From the NCBI GenBank assembly GCA_037953625.1, contig CM075656.1, positions 67,165,001 to 67,229,000 on the forward strand: a stretch of DNA of 64,000 bases, written 5' to 3'. The notes beneath the pieces are model-generated. The model was not told the origin of the DNA and ran no database searches. It was given only the letters and a program-made list of their open reading frames with translations. Positions 34,736 through 44,808 of this stretch are shown one piece after another. Both the position numbers and the translations under genes were made by a program. Position 1 is the first letter of the stretch, and each line of letters starts with the position of its first letter. Source of the DNA: Crotalaria pallida (Eukaryota > Streptophyta > Magnoliopsida > Fabales > Fabaceae).

Positions 34736-34747
34736 GCTCTGATACCA
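34736..34747 (-). other. Primer-binding site for initiator-Met tRNA
   Basis: The minus strand reads TGGTATCAGAGC, an exact match to the iMet consensus, two bases from the LTR end at 34750. Confidence 0.9.
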
Positions 34748-35519
34748 ATTGTTGGTTTTAGCCTCAAAATCTCGAGAGGGGGGTGAATCGAGTTTTATTA
34801 ATGTATTGTGAAATCCTTTAAAAATTAAAAATTGATTTGAGATGGAGAGATTAGACATTTGAGATGGATTGCGAAAATGATAGATAAAAATAAATTGAGT
34901 AGCACGGAACGTAAATAATTGAAATATACGGAAAATAAAGAGATAGGGATAGAAAAGCTTGCACCAGGAAATTTTATACTGGTTCAGCCTTCCCGTCAAA
35001 AGGCCTAGTCCTGTCCCCAAGCGACCCGCTTGAGAGTTCTATAATCAGCAATAGAGCCGCACCCTATTACACCCAAGAGCACCTCGCACACCACTAGGAA
35101 CCTCCGTTCGCTAGGGGCCTCAATATCACACAGCAAGGTTCCTCGCCCTACGACGTATCATGTAACATCCTAAATTTTATTTTAGATGAAATTATTATTA
35201 AAAACCTAAGAAAAATTGGAATAATGACTTAACGAATTTTGGTAGATAGGTGAGTGGTGATTATAAGTCCTAGGGGTTGTATAGAAAGCAATTGTGGCTT
35301 CGAGCAGAGTTAACTAAGCGAAATCGGGAGTTAAATCGGCGTTTTGGATGTTAGAAATCAACCGAAAAGATAAAATTAGGAATTTATTACATGATGCTAA
35401 GAAAATAAATTCCACCGTTGGATATGAAGTTTATGGGGCGAAGAAGCTTGTCTAAAAATTTGGACCCGATCCGACGGTTAATGAAAAAGTTACGGCGAAT
35501 CGAAGGTCGAAGACCCTGT

Positions 35520-35790
35520 TTCTCGCCCAGGCGCACCAGCCATGCGCCCAGGCGGGTGCACTGTTCATAAGTGCACCAGGCAGTGAAAAACCCGCCCAGG
35601 CGAGGCACCAATTCGCCCAGGCGAGTGGTGACGCGCACCAGCCGCACCAGCTTCGCGTTTTGGCGCGCCAAATCCCCACCTGACCGCACCAGCAAGACGC
35701 ATCAGACGCACCAGAAGCACCAGCTGGGGCTGCTGGATTCTCGCCCAAGCGAGTTAAGGCTCTCCCAAGCGAGCGCGCTCAGCAGCACCA
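35520..35790. repeat. GC-rich block of CGCCCAGGCG / GCACCAG motifs
   Basis: Repeated variants of CTCGCCCAGGCGAG and of GCACCAG in an otherwise AT-rich region. The palindromic core could form short hairpins. It lies in the solo LTR. Confidence 0.75.
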
Positions 35791-37289
35791 GATCTGGTGC
35801 GTTGGTTGAGAAACTTGGGGCCAAAGTTCTAATCTCAGCCACACGATGGTGGCTGACCTCAAAGCTGATTTTATGGCACCAAAAGCACTTCATTCTCTCA
35901 TGCTTCATCATCAACCTCAACTCATCACCTTCATCAAATCCTCTCAACTCCAAGATCACTTCCATCATCTCCTCCACACAAACACTTGATTTTTGGGCAC
36001 CTAAAACCCAAAATCAACAAACCCCATCAAGCAAGCTTCATGGAAATGGGTTGAAAACTTCTTCCCTCTCCTCCCTACACCACACGAATTGTCCTTCTCT
36101 TCTCCCTCTTGGATTTCAAGTTCCACCATCACTTGGGGGTAAGTAGAGTCTTATGGCATGATATTAATTCCTTTCCAACTCTCTTTAGCTCATTAAAGTT
36201 GTATTTAATCTCCTCTAGGGCTCAAGCTTCTCTCACTTCCATTTGATCAAGAATCAAGTGGGTGGCACTCATTCCATCATCAAGGATTGTTATTATCATC
36301 TTCAAGTAAGTGTTTGAGTGTGGATTCCTCTCATTCCCTTCCAAATTCGTTTTCTCTCTCCCTCTCCACCATCAATGGTGGTTTTCACCACTAGGCTCTT
36401 GAGACTTCACTTTTTAAATTGAGGCTTGACTTGAATCATGGCATAAATGATGATTTCCTCTCTTTTATAACTCTATATTAGGTACCATCCTTATCCTTTG
36501 GTTGGGCATCTTATTGGTGGGCAAACTCAAGCATAGGGCATTTGGAATCTCCTTATTCTTAAGTATTTGAGGTAAGGGGGTGGATATAGTGAGCTTTGCC
36601 TTGTTCTAGGGAGTAGGTTCTAGTTAGTACATAATACTTGTTAGGGTTATGTGTTAGGGGAGAATAGTAGATTATAAATCCCTAGGTTATTGAATATGAA
36701 ATCCTAATTAATTAATTGTGCATGATGATTGGATGTTAAGATTAGGAAAAGGAAACTCAATAATATGAAAATGAATAATTTGATAAATGAAATATGGTTA
36801 ATGATTACATTGAAGTACATGAGGAATTGGGTAATGTGATAATAAAGTTGACATAAATGATAACTTAATTACTGTAGCAATTATATGTATGTGTTATGAA
36901 ATAAATATATTGATATAGGAAGAAAGGGTATGGAAACGATTAAATGTCATGAATGTTCATATTTGTATCTAATTGCTAAATGAGTAAAATTATTAAGTAT
37001 TATCAATTGTGATTAAAGGTCATGGCTTAGGAATTGAACTTGTGAATATAGGAAACGGAAGTAAAACGATTATGTGGAAATAAAAAATAAAAGATGATAT
37101 ATGCAAAATTAAAATGAAGGGCGAATCTAAATGTTGGATTATAAAAGAGAACACTATTTGGTACGCTTGTGATAATTGAGAAAGGAAAAGAATAAGGAAA
37201 CTACAAGAATGACTAGTTGTTGAATGTGTGTTGTTGTACTTAAATGTGTTACAATTAATTGAACAGGAAAGTGAATAATTCTTGGCCTC

Positions 37290-37530
37290 TGAATTGAGGC
37301 GCCGAATATTGAGAATGTGAAATGAAAATGAGAGTGGGCGTTGACCTGAGGGACACAGAATGAAATAAAGTGTTGACCTCTGACTTGAGGGACACAATAT
37401 AAATCATAATGAATGAAGTGTTGACCTCTGACCTGAGGGACACATAATTTAAATAAGGAAAAGAATGTGGGCCTCTTCTTGAGGTGATAAATGTGTTGAA
37501 TGAAATTGTATATTGGCCTCTGATTTGAGG
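37290..37530. repeat. Imperfect tandem repeats GTTGACCTCTGACYTGAGGG
   Basis: Four to six degenerate copies of a ~55-65-bp monomer centred on TTGACCTCTGACCTGAGGGA + CACA, within the solo LTR. Confidence 0.7.
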
Positions 37531-40320
37531 TGATGTACTGAAATAAAATGCGTATGTGAAATGAATAAAAAGTAAAGGAAATGGATGTTGAAATGAATAA
37601 TGAAAATGGAAATTTGGAACGAACAATGAATATGGGAATTATGAAATGTGCATGGTGTGCAATATGTGAAGATATGTTTAATTGCTATTTGTGCTTGACC
37701 TAGCGGGTCATTATGTCTAGTTAGAATCTGCCTTCTATTTCATGTGCAATGCTCACTCCCTTACATTTTCAGGTACGGAGATTGAGTTGGCACAGCCCCC
37801 GGCCGAGCAGGAGTACTTTCCCTTACAGCGAGAGTAGGGTTATTATGGGATTTGGAGGATATTATGAACTTAAGCCTCATACACTATTTTGATGTAAAAA
37901 TTGTATTTTCATATTTTAAGTGAAGCTTAGGATGTTTTATTTTGACAAGTTATATGTCTTGGTTATGACACTCAAACTTAGTATTTTCCGCTATTACTCT
38001 GATATATTTGGAGCCCATGGGGCCTTGATATAATTTAGAAATATCATCTGAAGCACTGCTGGCTATCAGTTGTCTATTTGAAAATTGTTTATCACAGGAT
38101 AAATTTTGGATTAGTCCGAAAAAGAAACAAAACTCCGTCCGTTTGACGGTTGATTTTAATGTAATAAAAATGAATTTTTAAATCCGTATTTTATTATAAG
38201 GGGAATTAAGGGTACTTAATCATAGGGTGTTACATATCACACGTCCACTATGGGATTCTCTCCCTAACCACTAAGGTTTCAAATACAATGAATATGAGAG
38301 TGATTACAATAGCAATGTGTGTTCTCAACAACACGAATACAACAATATGCTTTTATGATAATGAAGTGCTTTTCTCTAAGAGTTAATCAGCCAATAAGGT
38401 TTTTGTTCTTCAAAATGATATGAACATGAAAACCAGAAGTTTAGAGAAGAAGAAGAGAGAACGTGAATTTCAGAAAAGATGTCAGAGATGAGTAATTGGT
38501 ATTCTATCTGAATATTGGAGTGAAGTTTTTATAAAAATAGAAAACATTTAGAATCAAAAAGATTTTGAATTAGTAAAACAAAATCAAAACAAAATTAAAT
38601 AAGATTTTAAATAAGTTTTAAAATCAAAACTAAATCAAAACGATTTACAAAATAAAATAAAGATTTGATTCTTAAAACTAAAAAGGAAATAATTCAAATT
38701 TAAAATTATTTTCGAATTTTATAAAATAAATCAGAATCTTTTATATAAAAACAAATCAGGAAATAATAAAAATGATTCTGACACGTTTGTCAATAAAACT
38801 TGAAGTAATCGATTACTTTCTAAAGGTAATCTATTATTCCTTCAAAAATAGAAATTCTTAAATTCATTTGAAAAACAAGTAATCAATTAGATCAACAATG
38901 ATTAATCGATTACATCACTCCTGTTCAATATGTGATGCAACTCATTTAATCGACTAACACTAGTCAATTAATTAATCGATTACTGAGCCTCTGTTATGCA
39001 TATGATGGCACATCATGTAATCGATTACTACTCAGCTTGTAATCGATTACAAAGCCTCTAAAAAACATATATGCAACAATTATAATCGATTACTTTAGCC
39101 AGATAATCGATTACTCACATGAGAAAGTAATTGATTAGCAAAGTTCACTTAATCGATTACAAGCTCTCTGATTTTTCTATGATGCAACAAAGTTAATCGA
39201 TTATCTTGAGCAATTAATCGATCACTCTCTCTTGCATACATAAAAATATACAGAGTTTTGTAACATCAAGTATTTTCACAAAGATTAAGATAGAAAACAC
39301 CTTTTCATGAAAACCACATTTTCTTCTCTCTTTTAAAATGAAAAACTTATTGGCCTTTTTAAACTTGTAAAGAATAGAAACTTCATTACCTTACAAATGA
39401 TCTAAGGGAAAAGGTTTCTAATCTATGCCTTGCTTGAATCTTCATTCTTGATCATGAAGGAAACTTGTGAGCTCTTGAGTTGGTTTGTTATCATCAAAAC
39501 ATCAGCTTGATATATACTTGAAGTTCATAAGAGAGTTTGAAGCATGTCTTACAACACTAGCTTGACTTCCAACAGGAACTTCAGGATATTAGTTTATTGT
39601 ATTTAATTTTAACAAATTTATCAAAAATAGAGGTATTTTAGAAAAGTAGTAATGGGAATGAAGCAAAAATTAAATGAGATAACAATTTTCTAGGTATGTT
39701 TTAGAAAAGTAGCATTGTAAATGAAACAAAATTTAATAAGGTTAATTACTTTTATATTTTAAACCAAAGGAATTATATATATATATATATATTTTTTCTT
39801 ATATTTAAAACTAGAGGGCTATGAAGACCTGATACTTAGTACGACACGGATACGGGGATACGTGAACTTTTGAAAATTCAAGATACGACACGGTATATGA
39901 TACGTTGACACAATTTTATATTTATATATATAATAAAAATTTAAAAGGGAGATTCTGCATTATATATTTTCATTCACATTGTCATTCGTTCAAAATGACA
40001 TTAATACAAAACTATAATGATCGCAATTTAAAGGACATAAAAAAGGGCCGGGTTATTTATTTTATTAAAAATACTAATTAAAAATTTACTTTTATAAAAA
40101 TTCAAAATAAAGTCAAGCAAGTATAATTTAGTTTGTTGCCTTTGCTTTTTCATAATCTGTTTTTCTGAACCCTTCCTAGAAGGTGGCAGTTAAAATGGAT
40201 TATGCTGGCTATGATGTATTTTTAAGATTGTGGTAATAGAATTCTTTCTTCTACCAAAAAAAGTATCTGGGGAATATCGAAAAAGTATCAGGGAGTATCA
40301 AGAAGTATCTAAGAAGTATC

Positions 40321-40551
40321 CTAAAAGTATAATTTTTTAGTAAGATAATTAAAGTTAAATAAAAATAATCGGATACTTTTTGGACACATATCAGGAAGTA
40401 TCGCATATCGGTAATGGACTCGGATACTTTTCCAATTTTGGAGTGTCTGTGCTTCATAGCCGGAGGGTGTATATATTTTACCACTCTCATACAATGTAAG
40501 GCATTCACACAATAGTTTTCGGTACTCATCTATGCTAGAGGGCACATTCAT
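40321..40551 (-). other. Conserved unidentified ORF in the tandem unit (copy C1)
   Basis: 76 codons beginning MNVPSSIDEYRKLLCE and including YESGKIYTPSGYE. Near-identical versions lie at 54924-55154, 58930-59160 and 62932-63162. The second half is translated from GTATCC/GATACG-rich repeats, so only the first ~40 codons look protein-like. The frame upstream of the ATG is closed by a TAG near 40580. It may be a captured exon end. No family recognised. Confidence 0.35.
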
Positions 40552-41391
40552 GTCTGTGAGTATTTTGGTGACCCTCTAGAGTTTGATAACTTTGGAAACT
40601 ACATGCTTCAAACTTGCAGACAAAATCGTGGTAATAGTTCTCTCGTACTTCTTTTTTATTTGATTGAACCCTTCAATGATATGAAGTGAACTTAATCAGA
40701 TGATATTTATTCACCAAAACCATCGATTGAACAAGAAGTACAAGAGAACAACATAACACGAGTATAAATTCAAGTTTAGTGGCAAGTAGTTTTCCATAAC
40801 ACAAGCTCTAGATGGGCATCAAATTGCTCACAGGTGTGAGCATGTCCTCATAACCCTTCAACGATTTTCAAGTGAACTTAGAAATTGATTCATTCATCAA
40901 AATGTTATGAATGAGACGAGGAGCAGGTACAATAAACTTTGCATGTGATGTGTGATTGTGTGTAACTTTTCTTTATCATTGTATTCCATAAATCCTAATA
41001 TATAGCACATACATTCGTAAAACATTATGTCACATCATTATTCCATTATTCGTTTATGTAGATTTTCAATTAATGGAATTTACCAATTACTAATATGAAA
41101 AAAATTCCTGTGACAGGAAACTCCAATTGATTGTCAATAAGAAATTGAGGCTGACCAGCAGCTCTGAAATTCCTAATAGAGCAGTTTTACTTGGGGCGGA
41201 AATGCCAAAGATGAAGAAGATCCCTATCTTTAACTTCTTTGTAATGCACATAATTTTTAGTTAGGGACAAGTTATGTGCACAATCTAGAGAAAAAATAAT
41301 GATATAAATATGTACTAAAAAAATTGTATAATAAAATCATGTAATGAACCACCTTGTGTTCAATCAACTTACACTCAACATAACAAGAATA

Positions 41392-41766
41392 ATGGCAACG
41401 AGATTCCAATTCACAATTAAATGGTTTTCTTTAATTTCTCTGTTTCACCTTCACCCTTAGTCATTTCATACTGAAATTTTCTTCATCTATATGTGGTTCA
41501 TCCAGAGCTACAACTACTCTCTAGTTCTGTAAAAAATGGTCTTTACAAAACAAAGTTCTTCACCCAAATACTTTATCACTTCAATTATAATCCCTTGAGC
41601 TATCAAACTTTTCAACAGAGATATCTTATCAATGATACATATTGGGGTGGTGTCAAGAAGAAGGCTTCGATCTTTGTATGCACAGGAAATGAGGGTGACA
41701 TTGAATGGTTCATACAGAACACATGCTTTATGTCTGAAATGACACCTTATTGTAAAATATTTAATT
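41392..41766 (+). pseudogene. Lysosomal Pro-X carboxypeptidase-like exon 1 fragment, copy C1
   Basis: The ATG at 41392 opens a signal-peptide-like stretch (MATRFQFTIKWFSLISLFHL) that stops at TAG 41458-41460. In another frame from 41493 comes YKTKFFTQILYHFNYNP, TFQQRYLINDTYWGG and IFVCTGNEGDIEWFIQNT. These match the N-terminus of the plant peptidase S28 family (lysosomal Pro-X carboxypeptidase), serine peptidases of the vacuole/lysosome that cleave after proline. Only the first exon is present and the catalytic residues lie downstream, so no active enzyme can be made. It is interrupted by a frameshift between signal and mature part. Confidence 0.8.
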
Positions 41767-43049
41767 TTTTTATTATCTTTCTGAGTTATGACATTGATGT
41801 CTTATGTTATGTTACGTTGCATATATATTTCAAATGTTTTTGTAATCACTCTCCTCCTCCCCAAATGATTTCTTGCGATTTAATTACTAAATTTTTTCTT
41901 AATATTACCTTTAAATTCAAATATTTGTAAACATAAAAAATTCATTTTAACTTGTATGTAAAACTTTCGAGGCATTTCACAAGCAAACGAGTTGAAATAT
42001 GCTTGGTTCGAGTTTAGTTTGTTTTTTGTTGCACTCAATTTCAAGTTTAAGTTTGATACATTTGGCTCACGAGTCAAGTTTATGAGCTACTTAAAATCTT
42101 AGCAAATTTCGAGTTGCTGATTTATTTTCAAAGTAGAGAAAAAATAACAGATGATACGATGTACAAGAGAAAAAAAATAAAAAAATGTAGAACAAAAAGT
42201 TATAAAAATATAAGATTTACACAATCCTTTGATCCATATTCATAAATGAAGGTCTATAAATGGGGAAATTGATCGAGAAAAAAGTAGTTTTCCTTTTTAC
42301 TTCATTTTCACATGAAGTTTCGACAACGAGTTATTGAGGTTAGCGGAGAGATGTTTCATGCCCTTTTCCAACAAAAATTCATTTGTTTCTGTTACTAAAA
42401 TTTTGAAAAGTAAAAAAAATAAATCTTTTTTTAATCTATTATTTACCAAATCAACCAATTATCAAATGTATAATTTAACCATGTTTTTTTGATTATTAAC
42501 CAATCATAAAATATTGGGTACAGTTTCATCTTTTTTATTTAAAGTTTTATTTTTAATTTGAGACACATTTTTTCATGTTTTTACTAATTTTATGGTATAG
42601 ATTGAGTAAAAGCCCTACCCAAAAATATCCCTAAACTTAAAGCCTCAAATGCAACCTTCTTCAGCTAATATAATACATAATTTTGATTTTGATTTCCCTA
42701 TCCTTCGAGGGGTACAAGCCAACATCTGTCGAGAAAAAAAATTATTTCATGTTTCTTGTTTCGAATAAGTTAATGGTAAAATTATGTTTTAGGATTCATG
42801 TGTAGTTTTTATAGTTAACTCAGATTTTGTTTATGAACGAGTGCATGGGGTATATTATTTTATTATGAACAAATATAACTTTTACCGTGAAATGTATCAA
42901 ATGTAATTATATTATAGCTATTAATGTTATATACGTAGTTTAAAACATTTTAAGAAATAATATAGGAAAGGAAAAGCATCAAAAGAAAAGTTGCTAACAA
43001 GGCTAGAAAATTAAAAGAATTAAAAACTTTGGGATGAATAGAAAAAAAA

Positions 43050-43340
43050 AGTTCCTTTACAAGAAAGGAGGGGATGTATGCATTGTATTTTCTCAATCAA
43101 GGAGGCATATGAGCTACGCTCATATGATATACCCACATATCTTGTTATGGATTGGAGGATGATGTGACAAACAAAAATTCCAAAAAGTCATAAATTTCAT
43201 ATATGGAAAATGGGTCATGATAATTAAACTCCTTACAAATGAAAGGAAAAGCAAGTGGGGACTTGGACATCCCTTTTGCCCATACCGCGTGTGGATACTC
43301 TACAAACTACTTTACATGTGACGATAGACTGTAATCGTTG
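43050..43340 (+). pseudogene. LINE zf-RVT fragment, copy C1
   Basis: Degenerate copy of 26713-27020, with a TGG to TGA change (GATGTGACAAAC) and other stops. Confidence 0.5.
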
Positions 43341-43515
43341 AACATTTGGCTATTAATTGTCTCTATAATTATTTTGGATAAGTTATTAGTTGAACGATTG
43401 ACTATTAATTTTTCACTTTTCATAAAAGTATATGCCACGATGAACATTTATGGTTAAAAGTTTTTATTAAAAATTTTTCTTTAATTCCAATTTCGGTTTA
43501 TTTCTTTAGACTTGA

Positions 43516-44808
43516 TTTCTTGCGATTTAATTACTAATTTTTTTCTTAATATTACTTTTAAATTCAAATATTTGTAAACATAAAAAATTCATTTTAACTC
43601 GTATGTAAAACTTTCGAGGCATTTCACAAGCAAACGAGTTGAAATATGCTTGGTTCGAGTTCAGTTTGTTTATTTGTTGCACTCAATTTCAAGTTTAAGT
43701 TTGATACATTTGGATCACGAGTCAAGTTTATGAGCAACTTAAAATCTTAGGGAATTTCGAGTTGCTGATTTATTTTCAACCTAAAAAAAAGAAAAAGAAG
43801 AGAAAAATAACCGATGATACGATGTACAAGAGAAAAAATTTAAAAAAATATAGAACAAAAAGTTATAAAAATATAAGATTTACACAATCCTTTGATCCAT
43901 ATTCATAAATGAAGGTCTATAAATGGGGAAATTGATCGAGAAAAAAGTAGTTTTCCTTTTATTTTATTTTCACATGAAGTTTCAACAGCGAGTTATTGAG
44001 CTTAGCAGAGAGATGTTTCATGCCCTTTTCCAACAAAAATTCATTTGTTTCTGTTACATACTAAAATTTTGAAAAGTAAAAAAAATAAATCTTTTTTTAA
44101 TCTATTATTTACCAAATCAACCAATTATCAAATGTATAATTTAACCATGTTTCTTTGATTATTAACCAATCATAAAATATTGGGTACAGTTTCATCTTTT
44201 TTATTTAAAGTTTTATTTTTAATTTGAGACACATTTTTTCATGTTTTTACTAATTTTATGGTATAGATTGAGTAAAAGCCCTACCCAAAAATATCCCTAA
44301 ACTTAAAGCCTCAAATGCAACCTTCTTCACCTAATATAATACATAATTTTGATTTTGATTTCCCTATCCTTCGAGGGGTACAAGCCAACATCTGTCGAGA
44401 AAAAAAATTATTTCATGTTTCTTGTTTCGAATAAGTTAATGGTAAAATTATGTTTTAGGATTCATGTGTAGTTTTTATAGTTAACTCAGATTTTGTTTAT
44501 GAACGAGTGCATGGGGTATATTATTTTATTATGAACAAATATAACTTTTACCTTGAAATGTATCAAATGTAATTATATTATAGCTATTAATGTTATATAC
44601 GTAGTTTAAAACATTTTAAGAAATAATATAGGAAAGGAAAAGCATCAAAAGAAAAGTTGCTAACAAGGCTAGAAAATTTAAAGAATTAAAAACTTTGCGA
44701 TGAATAGAAAAAAAAAGTTCCTTTACAAGAAAGGAGGGGATGTATGCATTGTATTTTCTCAATCAAGGAGGCATACGCTCATATGATATACCCACATATC
44801 TTGTTATG
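43516..44808 (+). repeat. Partial tandem-unit copy C2, left part
   Basis: It repeats the unit from TCTTGCGATTTAATTACTAA onward (homologous to 41870-43150) and stops at CTTGTTATG, where the gag-only Gypsy-like element is inserted. It resumes at 53745 and runs to 54285. Confidence 0.85.
44804..44808 (+). other. Left target-site duplication TTATG
   Basis: TTATG at 44804-44808 and again at 53745-53749. The uninterrupted site, CTTGTTATGGATTGG, is seen in copies D (near 57748) and E (near 61764). Confidence 0.9.

Larger units (their letters stand above)
35161..38234 (+). mobile_element. Gypsy-type solo LTR
   Basis: 3074 bp from TGTAACATCC to GGTGTTACA, flanked by target duplications TATCA (35156-35160 and 38235-38239). 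The empty site is seen in the sister LTR at about 28263. No internal region is present, so it is the product of LTR-LTR recombination. It contains a GC-rich block with repeated CGCCCAGGCG-like motifs (35520-35790) and short tandem repeats (37290-37530). The orientation could be either strand because no primer site or polypurine tract remains. Open frames inside it (such as 35571-36146) look non-coding. Confidence 0.85.
27858..39574 (-). mobile_element. Decayed full-length Copia retrotransposon, minus orientation, with nested solo LTR
   Basis: Target duplication GGAAC lies at 27853-27857 and 39575-39579. LTRs start TGTTGGTTTTGG and end CTTCCAACA. In minus orientation the order is 5' LTR (34750-39574, interrupted), iMet primer site, gag, protease, integrase, reverse transcriptase, RNase H, polypurine tract and 3' LTR. 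This is the Copia order (integrase before reverse transcriptase). Without the solo LTR it is about 8.6 kb. The gag architecture and the tail ending IWVPKKKP resemble SIRE/Maximus-like elements, though the lineage is an inference. Several frameshifts and stops make it non-functional. Confidence 0.9.
34750..39574 (-). repeat. 5' LTR of the Copia element, interrupted by a solo LTR
   Basis: 34750-35160 and 38240-39574 are homologous to the LTR at 27858-29521. The gap is a 3074-bp insertion plus a duplicated TATCA. This LTR retains segments missing from the 3' LTR, for example near 38880 and 39050-39110, rich in TAATCGATTA-type palindromes. Confidence 0.9.
27349..39773. repeat. Stowaway-like MITE split by LINE and Copia insertions
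   Basis: The left part is 27349-27418 (CTCCCTCCGGTTTAGAATAT) and the right part ~39583-39773 (ending TTTAAACCAAAGGAAT, flanked by TA). Uninterrupted homologues of 242 bp lie at 54286-54527, 58292-58533 and 62295-62536. TA flanks and the CTCCCTCCGG terminus fit a Tc1/mariner-derived Stowaway MITE. Confidence 0.75.
39580..43515 (+). repeat. Tandem-unit copy C1 (~4 kb)
   Basis: It continues the unit interrupted at 27418: MITE remainder, GTATC-rich block (40255-40330), minus-strand ORF (40321-40551), carboxypeptidase exon (41392-41766), middle region and zf-RVT fragment (43050-43340). It ends at about 43515, where the sequence jumps back to TCTTGCGATTTAATTACTAA. Compared with copies D and E it has an extra LINE-like 3' UTR segment at about 40140-40258. 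Confidence 0.85.

Noticed and set aside
35387..36146. ORFs of 91-191 codons on both strands
   Set aside because: They lie in the GC-rich block and flank of the solo LTR, are repetitive and lack any domain.
41392..41766. Functional Pro-X carboxypeptidase gene
   Set aside because: Only the first exon is present, the signal and mature parts are in different frames, and no downstream exons with the catalytic residues follow in any unit copy.
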